From the NCBI GenBank assembly GCA_025465405.1, contig JAODNL010000437.1:1-5954 (forward strand): DNA of 5,954 nt. Reading direction: 5' to 3'. Position 1 is the first letter of the stretch, and each line of letters begins with the position of its first letter. Source of the stretch: Pseudonocardiales bacterium (GTDB lineage: Bacteria; Actinomycetota; Actinomycetes; Mycobacteriales; Jatrophihabitantaceae). The notes beneath the pieces are model-generated. The model was not told the origin of the DNA. It was given only the letters and a program-made list of their open reading frames with translations, and made no database searches. The position numbers and the translations under genes are program-made. This document shows, piece by piece, positions 1 to 5,595 of this stretch.

Positions 1-3000
1 CGAATGCCTGCAGTTGCACCGCCGACAGCGGTATGGGGAACCCGGGAAGCTCGTCGGCGCCAAGATCCCACGGTGTCAGTAACCGGAGCGTCCGTAGTTG
101 CGGCCGGTACTGGCCATCGAAGTCACCGACGCCGTTGGTTTGAGCCGGAGTGAGTGACGGTGCCTCGATCGCTCCGGCGCCGCACGGTGCGAGCGCGGTG
201 ATCGGGGCCGGCGACCCGGTGTTGGAGCAGCGGACGCCGCGATCGACGATCGCCGACGTAGCGGCCAGGTGGTAGTCACCCGTCAGCCCGACCGGCGGGT
301 CAGCGCCCGTGATGGTCACGGCCGCCGTCTGCGGATCCATCCGCGAGCCGGACACGGTCAGCTCGAGTATGAACGGTGCGACGAAACCTGGGTTGACACC
401 GAACAGGTTGCCCTGGCCGGCCGGCAGGGGCCGGGTGACACCGTCGGCTCCGAGCGCGGCGTTCGCCGTGATGTCCGAGTACCGCGGCGTGAACGTGTCA
501 CTCGCGCAGGTCACGTGCACCGCGCACGTCCCGTGCACCTCGAAGTCGACGAAGCCCTGCGCGACGAGCGTCGCCCCTGGCCCCTTCTTGTCGAGCGCGT
601 TCGACTGGTTGTTCCAGAACACGTTGTTGAACAGCGCGGCCGGCTTCGAGAACCGTGGCACCGTCGAACCCATTCCGATGATCGCCTGGAACAGCGGGTC
701 GTTCGCCTCGGAGGCGAGCCCGGCCGAATGGGGCTTGCCGTCAGAGGCCTCACTCGAACCCGTCGTGACGTTGTTGGCGACGGTGTTGTTGACGATGCGC
801 ACGTTGGACGAGTCGTCCAGCATCATCGCGCCACCGATGTCCGCGGATCCGTTGTCGACGATCATGTTGTCCCGCATGTTGATCGCGGCCGTCAGAGCGT
901 CGAGCACGAACACGCCGCCACCGTCGTCACCGGAGTAGTTGCTCTGGATCAGGTTGCGATCCAGGTTGACCGCGCCCGTGCCGTCACCGAGGGATCCGCC
1001 GCCGACCGGCAGCTCGGATTCGATGGCGACGCCGGCTCCGGAGTCGACCGAGTCGTTGTAGTAGATCTGGTTGTCGTGGATCTTGCCGCCGGGGCTCAGC
1101 CCGATGTGGGAGATGCCGGCGCCGTAGTTCACGCTGAAGTTCGAGCAGATGACACTGTTCGCGACTTCGTAGCTGTTCGAGCCGTAGAAGATGCCGATGC
1201 CGCCGGCCTGGGTCAGACCACCGTTACCGATCAGGCGGTCGTTCGCGATCCGGACGTTGTAGTTGTGGCTGGCGTGGTCGTACGGCTGGCCGAGGCCGAT
1301 ACCGCCGACGACGACGACGCCGTTGTTCTCGACGACGTTGTTCGTCAGCTGCATGTTGTTCGCGTTGGCCTGGAGCTGGATGCCGCCGGCGCCGTCGCCG
1401 CGGCCGGTCTGCAGCCCGACACCGTCGATGCGAGCCGCACCCAGGCCGGTCGGGTAGGGCACGCCCGACTTCGCGAGCACGGTCACGTCGGCACCACGCA
1501 GCACCGGGTGAAGGGCGTCCACGCCGTTGTAGGGAGCGTGTGCCGCAATCGACAGGTCGTAGTCGGTCGCGTTCTGCTGCAGGTAGCGGCCGTCGATGAC
1601 CGAGCCGACGATGTGGAAGCGCGGGTCCTCAGGGTCGCGTGCCTGCAGCTCGTGCCCGCCGATGACGCCACCCGGGCCGAGACCCTGCAGCTTGACCGGC
1701 TTCCATTGCAGGACGTTCTCGTTGTACGTGCCGGCCTTGAGCACGAGCAGCGGCCACTCGCCGAACCCGTTCTGGACAGCAGCGTCGATCGAGTTCTGCA
1801 GGGCATGCGGGTTGCCACCGAGCGCGGGCGGCGGCGCGGCGACGTTGACCACGGCCGGCGTGTACCGAACCGCGGCGGTGCCGGTGCCGTTGGCACCGAG
1901 CACGTGCAGGGTGATGCCGTTCACGGTCGACACGCCGCCGTTGGCCGTCGCCGTCACGATGTGCATCTGCTTGGGGCCGGGCCGGAACGTCGTCGTGTTG
2001 ATGGCCGGCACTTGGATGACGATGGTGTCCGGGATGCTGGCACTGCCGGGTGTCCAGCTCACGACTCCACCGTTGGCGCGCGTGAGCGTGGTGACGGTGC
2101 CGTCGGCGTTGGTGAGGTTGACGTGCCCACCCGTTGCACCGGTCGGGCCGGCAGTGCCGATGAAGTCGCCCTGAATGGTGATCCGCCGCGCCGTGCCGGT
2201 GTCACCGGAGTTCACGTACGGGCGGGAGACCTGCAGCAACTCGGGACGGGCCGGCACGGCCGGGTCCTCACACGCCGTGCCGGAGATCGGGTCGACCGGG
2301 GTGTCGAGCTGGGTGGTCAGGCCGGGCCACACCTCAGCCGGCGTGTTGGCGGTCAGCAGGTTCGGGTTGTAGTTCGCGTTCGGGTGAGCAACCGTCCCGG
2401 GGTCGTCCACGATGACCACGTACATGCCCGGGCAGGGGCCCTGCGGGATCGGGCAATTGAACGTCTCGGTCGAGGGGAGCAGAGCTTCGTAGGCGCCGTC
2501 CGCGCTCGTAGTGACGGTCTTGATCAGCCGCCACTTGTTCGGGTCGAACGGCTGGTTGACGTTGGGCACCGTGTCCACCCGCGCGTAGATGCCGATCGGG
2601 ATGTTGGCAATGGGTCGAGGCTCGCCGTACCACGGCGACAGCGGGTCGGTCTCGAAGTAGATGTCGTTGAAGACCTGGCCGACGACGCGGCCCGGCTCGG
2701 CGACGTCGCCGATACGCGCGTCAGCCGGGTTGGTGCCGTTCGGGTCGGTGTTGAAGTTGGTCATCATGTGGAAGTCGGCGTTGGCGTTCTGGCCGTTGGT
2801 CAGCACGACGAGCCTCTTGTCGCACAAGGGCGCGTGCGCGCCGGCAACGCCGTAGAAGTTGCTGCGCGTCGTCAGTGTCGACTGGTCGATGACGTGATCG
2901 TCGCCGGTGCATGGCGGTGGCGGGATCGCGGTCGTGAAGTTGTTGCCCAGATCGACGTTGACGTCCTCCTCCTTCACCGGGCGGTACAGGCAGCCGGTGC

Positions 3001-5308
3001 CGTCACCAGGAACGGCTCCCTTGGCGGTGCTGACAGCCGGGTCGGTGGCGCTCGTGTTGCAGGTACGCGTGTCCGTGTTGTCCTGGGGCATGATCGCGTG
3101 CGTGACGTAGGTGCCGGCGACGAGCGGGACCGGATCGCTTCCGCCGTTGCACAGGCCGGTGGTGTTGGCCGCGCTGAGGTCATAGCCGTTCGGGCAGTAG
3201 TCGGAGAATGCGTAGCCGCCGTCGAACGCGCCGTCCTTGGTCTGCTGTCCGGTCAACGGAACCTCCAGGCAGTTCGGCGAGATGTTGGCGTTGAACTGCG
3301 CGCTGACGTCGGCCCCGGTGAAGTCCTTGATCGGGGCACAGTTCTGGGTGAACGTGTTGCCGTTCGCCTGCGGGTCCTGGCTCGCGTTCGGCTGTTGCCA
3401 CTTGTCGGTGACGTACTTGTTGAGGATCACGTCATCGGCAGTGTTCGGCACGCCGTCCGGTCCGGGACCTTCGAGGTACACGGTCACGTTCGGGATCGCG
3501 GGCTCGTAGTGTTCGTGAGCCTGCATACGCGCGTCGAATTCGTTGCGGGTCGTCGCAAAGTACGTGATGCCGACGATCTGGCCCGGAGTGCCGGCGGGGT
3601 AGTTGCGCTTGCCGAAGTCGACCGTCGCGCGGTGACCCTCGAGCAGCAGCTGGTTGGAGAGCAGGCCGCCGCCCTGGTCGGTCGGGATACACGGATTTGC
3701 GGGAACCGCGGGCGGGTCGACCGCACACGACGGGGTCACTGCCCCGGTGTTCTGGTCGTGTGCCGACGGGCCGGGATAGGCCGAGAACCTCGAAAAACCT
3801 TGCTCGTTGATGAACCAGCGGCCCAGCTGGCCGCCCTCGGCCGCTGTGTACTCGTAGTGGCCGCTGGCGTCGCTGGTAGTGGTGTCCTTGATCGAGCCGT
3901 CCCGCCAACGGTTGTCCATGTCGGTGTTCGGGATCGGCGTATCGATGCCGACGTCGTACTTGCCGTTGTTGTTCACATCTTTGTAGACCGTGCCGTCCAG
4001 CCAGCCAAACCAGCGGGACACGCCGATACCTGTTACACCGTCCTGGCCGGTGTCGTTGACGTCGACCACCTGCCCCGCCGCGACTTCGACCGGCTTGAAC
4101 CGCATGATGTAGGTCAGCTGCTCGTCCCAGATGGCGAGGTTGTAGCTGCCGGCGGGCACGTTCTGGATGTCGAAGTTGCCGTTGGCGTCGCCTTGTCCGA
4201 CGTAGACGGCCCGGTCAGTGGTGCTGTCGCTCAGCGCGACGAACGGATTCTGGACCGGCTCGTTGTAGGTGCCGGTCGTGTACGGCGCCCATTCCACCCA
4301 GTTCCGCGCCTGGCCGGTGATCTCGCCGGTACCGGTCGTCGTCGCGAACGCCTGCGGTGAGCAGACGAACCCGAACCAATACGCGGTGCGCACGTTCGGC
4401 GGCTCCCAGAGCTGCTCGCCCGGAGCGCCGGTACCGTCGCTGCCTTCCTCCACCGGAGCGATCAGCTGCAGGCCACCGTCGATGGTGGTCGTCTGGTGCC
4501 ATCGGCTGTTCGGGTCACTGTTGCACGGCTGGTCCGGCGGGTGGACATCGATGTTGTACGTTGCTGGTCCGAGGTTGTCGATCTGCGAGAAGCCGGCGCT
4601 GTTGCTCGTGCAGACGCCACCGCATAGCGGGTTGTTGTTGTAGTCGACGGTGACCGGGCTGTTGGTCTGCTCGGTGAGGCCGACCCGGAAGCCCTGTAGA
4701 CCGCCCTCTTCGGTATCCGGCGCGCCGTTGGTCCACCCGTTGTCCTGGAACACGAACACCCGGATCTTGCCTAGCGGCAACGGGTGAGCGCTGCTCTGCT
4801 CGGTGAGGTCGATGCGCTCGAGGAGATTGCCGCTCGAATCAGCGTCCGCAGGAAGGTTGATGTACGCGCCCCACATCTTGTGATCGACGGCGCGAACCGA
4901 GATCAGGTACCGGCCGTCGGGGAGGTTCGCGAGGTTTCGAGCTTCGTTGCCTTCGCTGACGATCGGGCTGTTGCTCTCCGTGCTCAGCGACAGCGGATCG
5001 CTGGCGAGCTTCGTGTTGTCCTTGTTCACGATGTAGTTGAAGTGCGCCAGTGGCGTACCCGACGCGAAGTCGCGCGCGTCGATGGTGACTGCGCACCCGC
5101 CAGCTGGACAGGACGCGGCCGCATGTGCGGGTTGCGCGAGCGCCAGGCTGACGGCGGGAATCATCCCGCCGACGACAGCCATAATGGCCGCCCGGGCGAT
5201 GACTCCCAGGCGGCGCCGGCTGCGCCGTTGGATCCGTTGTCCCACGGATCCAGCCGTTCGTGCCGCGTAGATCCTCGTCGCTATGCGACTCGGCTGCTGT
5301 GCGCCCAT
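1..5308 (-). CDS. Giant secreted multidomain protein: SdrD-B/Cna-B-like modules, IPT/TIG-like segment and right-handed beta-helix (3' end outside window)
   Basis: This is probably an exported, surface-associated or extracellular structural, adhesive or carbohydrate-binding protein; its exact role is not recognisable. One frame is open from ATG 5308 to the left edge (1769 codons, no stop). Layout by residue: signal peptide 1-63; Ig-fold/SdrD-B-like modules about 64-970, with calcium-loop-like motifs at 444-452 (D-x-N-x-N-G-x-x-D) and 614-628 (GPDGVPNTADD type); proline hinge 795-799; IPT/TIG-like segment about 1023-1137; parallel beta-helix about 1164-1570; choice-of-anchor-Q-like tail about 1676-1754. 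I count 24 cysteines, as expected of a disulfide-containing exported protein. Start choice: GGGAAGG lies 8 nt before ATG 5308. An in-frame ATG at 5392 would add 28 residues but has no Shine-Dalgarno and would spoil the signal peptide. No sortase motif or anchor is visible, because the C-terminus lies outside. The gene is divergent from the membrane-protein gene at 5596. The reading frame is certain; domain names come from motif reading, and function is unknown. Confidence 0.95.
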   Translation of the reverse strand, partial: MGAQQPSRIATRIYAARTAGSVGQRIQRRSRRRLGVIARAAIMAVVGGMIPAVSLALAQPAHAAASCPAGGCAVTIDARDFASGTPLAHFNYIVNKDNTKLASDPLSLSTESNSPIVSEGNEARNLANLPDGRYLISVRAVDHKMWGAYINLPADADSSGNLLERIDLTEQSSAHPLPLGKIRVFVFQDNGWTNGAPDTEEGGLQGFRVGLTEQTNSPVTVDYNNNPLCGGVCTSNSAGFSQIDNLGPATYNIDVHPPDQPCNSDPNSRWHQTTTIDGGLQLIAPVEEGSDGTGAPGEQLWEPPNVRTAYWFGFVCSPQAFATTTGTGEITGQARNWVEWAPYTTGTYNEPVQNPFVALSDSTTDRAVYVGQGDANGNFDIQNVPAGSYNLAIWDEQLTYIMRFKPVEVAAGQVVDVNDTGQDGVTGIGVSRWFGWLDGTVYKDVNNNGKYDVGIDTPIPNTDMDNRWRDGSIKDTTTSDASGHYEYTAAEGGQLGRWFINEQGFSRFSAYPGPSAHDQNTGAVTPSCAVDPPAVPANPCIPTDQGGGLLSNQLLLEGHRATVDFGKRNYPAGTPGQIVGITYFATTRNEFDARMQAHEHYEPAIPNVTVYLEGPGPDGVPNTADDVILNKYVTDKWQQPNASQDPQANGNTFTQNCAPIKDFTGADVSAQFNANISPNCLEVPLTGQQTKDGAFDGGYAFSDYCPNGYDLSAANTTGLCNGGSDPVPLVAGTYVTHAIMPQDNTDTRTCNTSATDPAVSTAKGAVPGDGTGCLYRPVKEEDVNVDLGNNFTTAIPPPPCTGDDHVIDQSTLTTRSNFYGVAGAHAPLCDKRLVVLTNGQNANADFHMMTNFNTDPNGTNPADARIGDVAEPGRVVGQVFNDIYFETDPLSPWYGEPRPIANIPIGIYARVDTVPNVNQPFDPNKWRLIKTVTTSADGAYEALLPSTETFNCPIPQGPCPGMYVVIVDDPGTVAHPNANYNPNLLTANTPAEVWPGLTTQLDTPVDPISGTACEDPAVPARPELLQVSRPYVNSGDTGTARRITIQGDFIGTAGPTGATGGHVNLTNADGTVTTLTRANGGVVSWTPGSASIPDTIVIQVPAINTTTFRPGPKQMHIVTATANGGVSTVNGITLHVLGANGTGTAAVRYTPAVVNVAAPPPALGGNPHALQNSIDAAVQNGFGEWPLLVLKAGTYNENVLQWKPVKLQGLGPGGVIGGHELQARDPEDPRFHIVGSVIDGRYLQQNATDYDLSIAAHAPYNGVDALHPVLRGADVTVLAKSGVPYPTGLGAARIDGVGLQTGRGDGAGGIQLQANANNMQLTNNVVENNGVVVVGGIGLGQPYDHASHNYNVRIANDRLIGNGGLTQAGGIGIFYGSNSYEVANSVICSNFSVNYGAGISHIGLSPGGKIHDNQIYYNDSVDSGAGVAIESELPVGGGSLGDGTGAVNLDRNLIQSNYSGDDGGGVFVLDALTAAINMRDNMIVDNGSADIGGAMMLDDSSNVRIVNNTVANNVTTGSSEASDGKPHSAGLASEANDPLFQAIIGMGSTVPRFSKPAALFNNVFWNNQSNALDKKGPGATLVAQGFVDFEVHGTCAVHVTCASDTFTPRYSDITANAALGADGVTRPLPAGQGNLFGVNPGFVAPFILELTVSGSRMDPQTAAVTITGADPPVGLTGDYHLAATSAIVDRGVRCSNTGSPAPITALAPCGAGAIEAPSLTPAQTNGVGDFDGQYRPQLRTLRLLTPWDLGADELPGFPIPLSAVQLQAF
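47..283 (-). other. Choice-of-anchor-Q-like tail after the beta-helix (residues about 1676-1754)
   Basis: Three landmarks appear in the order seen in many bacterial surface beta-helix proteins: a DYHLAATSAIVDRGV segment (like 'Y-x-L-x-x-x-S-P-A-I-D-x-G'), then DFDGQYRPQ (like 'D-x-D-G-x-x-R-P'), then WDLGADE (like 'D-I-G-A-D-E'). In the family this block normally lies close to a C-terminal anchor or to another repeat. Here the visible protein continues at least 15 residues beyond it. The assignment rests on motif recall and could be tested by profile search. Confidence 0.6.
599..1819 (-). other. Right-handed parallel beta-helix (pectate-lyase/NosD-like fold), residues about 1164-1570
   Basis: The entry region, LQNSIDAAVQNG...LLVLKAGTYNENV (about 1169-1199), is the usual first rung of pectate-lyase-superfamily helices ('IQ-AID-A' then 'I-x-V-x-x-G-x-Y-x-E-N-V'). 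Eight copies of a seven-residue rung motif [N/D/R]-[N/D/S]-x-[hydrophobic]-x-x-N then start at residues 1323, 1356, 1384, 1412, 1451, 1480, 1507 and 1561. Their spacings are 33, 28, 28, 39, 29, 27 and 54, the last being two turns. They are interleaved with G-G/A-[IVM] turns such as GGIGLG, GGIGIF, GAGISH, GAGVAI, GGGVFV and GGAMML. Known relatives bind or cleave polysaccharides or act as adhesins. No catalytic set can be assigned from reading, so enzyme activity is not claimed. Confidence 0.85.
1898..2242 (-). other. IPT/TIG-like domain (residues about 1023-1137)
   Basis: The segment begins ELLQVSRPYVNSGDTGTARRITIQGDF and ends HIVTATANGGVSTVNGITLHVLG. A 'P-x-x-x-x-x-G-x-x-V-T-I-x-G' opening, a middle strand pair around VNLTNADGTVTTLT, and a closing strand ending in 'G-x-x-S-x-x-x-x-x-x-V' are typical of IPT/TIG immunoglobulin-like folds found in extracellular proteins. 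The opening deviates from the canonical form, so another Ig-like family is possible. Its place between the modules and the beta-helix suggests a spacer or rigid linker. Confidence 0.5.
2399..5119 (-). other. Array of SdrD-B/Cna-B/carboxypeptidase-regulatory-like beta-sandwich modules (residues 64-970)
   Basis: At least four related modules can be read, though their borders are approximate. (1) Residues 181-256 run KIRVFVFQDNGW...DTEEGGLQGFRVGLTE, the SdrD-B pattern of V-F-x-D-x-N ... E-x-G-L-x-G-V-x-V. (2) Residues 326-415 contain GDANGNFDIQNVPAGSYNLAIW, the carboxypeptidase-regulatory/Cna-B strand signature. (3) Residues 434-505 contain WLDGTVYKDVNNNGKYD with a dockerin-like acidic loop at 444-452. 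(4) Residues 575-640 contain GQIVGITYF, VTVYLEG and a thrombospondin-3-like GPDGVPNTADD loop. A fifth candidate spans 874-970 (RVVGQVFNDIYFETD ... TSADGAYEALLP). Such modules usually act as calcium-stiffened stalks or ligand-binding domains on the cell surface. Stretch 650-830 is cysteine-rich (C657, C680, C705, C720, C750, C773, C800, C829) and matches no fold I recognise. Confidence 0.65.
5120..5308 (-). other. Signal peptide coding region (residues 1-63) of the giant secreted protein
   Basis: Residues 1-39 form an unusually long, arginine-rich n-region, with an RRSRRR cluster at 28-33. A hydrophobic stretch follows at about 40-58 (AIMAVVGGMIPAVSLALA), then QPAHA with a likely cleavage after residue 63 (A-H-A before AA). 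The segment SRRRLG at 30-35 partly resembles the twin-arginine consensus S/T-R-R-x-F-L-K, so export could be by Tat as well as Sec. An arginine at 39 just before the hydrophobic core also fits Tat weakly. Export is well supported; the route is not decided. Confidence 0.85.
5229..5252. repeat. Perfect 9-bp inverted repeat with 6-nt loop inside the signal-peptide coding region
   Basis: TGGATCCGT at 5229-5237 is the exact reverse complement of ACGGATCCA at 5244-5252, separated by TGTCCC. In the minus-strand transcript this would form a hairpin about 56-80 nt downstream of the start codon, in the arginine-rich n-region (around residues 19-27). It could slow early elongation or affect mRNA stability, or it may be incidental. 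It is not followed by a T-run, so it is not an intrinsic terminator. Confidence 0.6.
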
Positions 5309-5323
5309 TGTCTCCGCCTTCCC
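5309..5323 (-). promoter_or_regulatory. Ribosome binding site of the giant secreted protein gene
   Basis: Read on the minus strand, the 15 bases before ATG 5308 contain GGGAAGG (5323-5317), which ends 8 nt before the start codon, and GGAG (5315-5312), which ends 3 nt before it. The purine-rich stretch decides the choice of 5308 over the in-frame ATG at 5392, which is preceded only by a TTGGCG context. Confidence 0.75.
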
Positions 5324-5408
5324 AGCGCGACACGCATGTCGGCAGCTGCTGGCATCAGGACGCCGATCTTGGGGCCGAATGGAGCGGACCATCGCCAACA
5401 TGACCGAT

Positions 5409-5441
5409 CCCTCATCGGGGCGTCATGAAGGCGTCATCCGG
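5409..5441 (+). promoter_or_regulatory. Three 11-bp direct repeats with TCAT core (PHO-box-like response-regulator site)
   Basis: Three consecutive units begin at 5409, 5420 and 5431. Their heptamers are CCCTCAT, GCGTCAT and GCGTCAT, each followed by a 4-nt spacer (CGGG, GAAG, CCGG). Heptamers spaced 7+4 in direct orientation are the hallmark of PhoB/PhoP-type (OmpR-family) sites. The E. coli heptamer CTGTCAT shares five of seven bases with each unit, and Streptomyces PhoP also uses 11-nt direct repeat units. The cluster begins 100 bp from the minus-strand start codon and ends 154 bp before the plus-strand one. The periodicity is seen directly; the identity of the regulator is inferred. Confidence 0.5.
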
Positions 5442-5450
5442 CCGGGAGCG

Positions 5451-5494
5451 GCAATGGCGCCGCAATGGCGCCGCAATATCGTCGCAATGACGAC
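5451..5494 (+). repeat. Four tandem 11-bp repeats, consensus GCAATNNCGNC
   Basis: Units begin at 5451, 5462, 5473 and 5484. The first two are identical (GCAATGGCGCC). The third is GCAATATCGTC and the fourth GCAATGACGAC. The invariant bases GCAAT..CG.C put the conserved part on the same helix face at about one turn per unit, which suits cooperative binding of a response regulator. The last unit ends 101 bp before the plus-strand start codon, directly upstream of a GTTATC that could serve as a -10. The array is not in 11-bp register with the TCAT cluster (20 bp between the last unit there and the first here). Confidence 0.65.
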
Positions 5495-5582
5495 TCGTTA
5501 TCCGCGCGATGACAGTCCAGTCACTTTTCCGTGCAGCAGCTGTGCAACGCCCTACCGTCGTGGCCGACCCAAGCCACTATCC

Positions 5583-5595
5583 GAGGGAGACGGAA
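5583..5595 (+). promoter_or_regulatory. Ribosome binding site of the membrane-protein gene
   Basis: GAGGGAG at 5583-5589 is complementary to the 16S rRNA tail and ends 6 nt before ATG 5596. It selects this start over in-frame ATGs at 5608, 5650 and 5671, none of which has a comparable upstream purine run. Confidence 0.75.

Larger units (their letters stand above)
5309..5595. promoter_or_regulatory. Divergent intergenic regulatory region
   Basis: These 287 bp separate two divergent start codons. They contain the two ribosome binding sites, two clusters of 11-bp-periodic direct repeats, and a short inverted repeat TGAC-N6-GTCA at 5510-5523. I could not assign -35/-10 hexamers convincingly on either strand. 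The best plus-strand -10 candidates are GTTATC at 5497-5502, directly downstream of the second repeat cluster, and CACTAT at 5575-5580, which is probably too close to the start codon. No convincing small gene is present. A plus-strand frame from ATG 5400 to 5738 overlaps the membrane-protein gene and lacks normal codon bias. Confidence 0.75.

Noticed and set aside
309..938. Plus-strand frame of 209 codons, and other 60-190-codon frames on both strands across 76-5428
   Set aside because: All overlap the giant minus-strand gene in other frames, have low-complexity Arg/Pro/Ser/Ala-rich products, and have no supporting start signals.
269..4360. A 1363-codon plus-strand open frame
   Set aside because: It is codon-for-codon antisense to the giant secreted protein gene and stays open only because that gene avoids TTA, CTA and TCA codons there. 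It ends at 4360 exactly where the sense gene uses TCA (residue 317). Its product is an R/V/D/G-rich string with no domain, signal peptide or ribosome binding site.
5229..5252. Intrinsic terminator
   Set aside because: The inverted repeat lies inside a coding region and has no following T-run on either strand.
5390..5392. In-frame upstream ATG as the start of the giant protein
   Set aside because: It would add 28 polar residues before an already long leader, and it has no Shine-Dalgarno, whereas ATG 5308 has a strong one.
5451..5494. Possible CRISPR array or integron-type repeat
   Set aside because: The units are 11 bp and contiguous, with no spacers and no flanking cas or integrase genes. 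A binding-site array explains them better.
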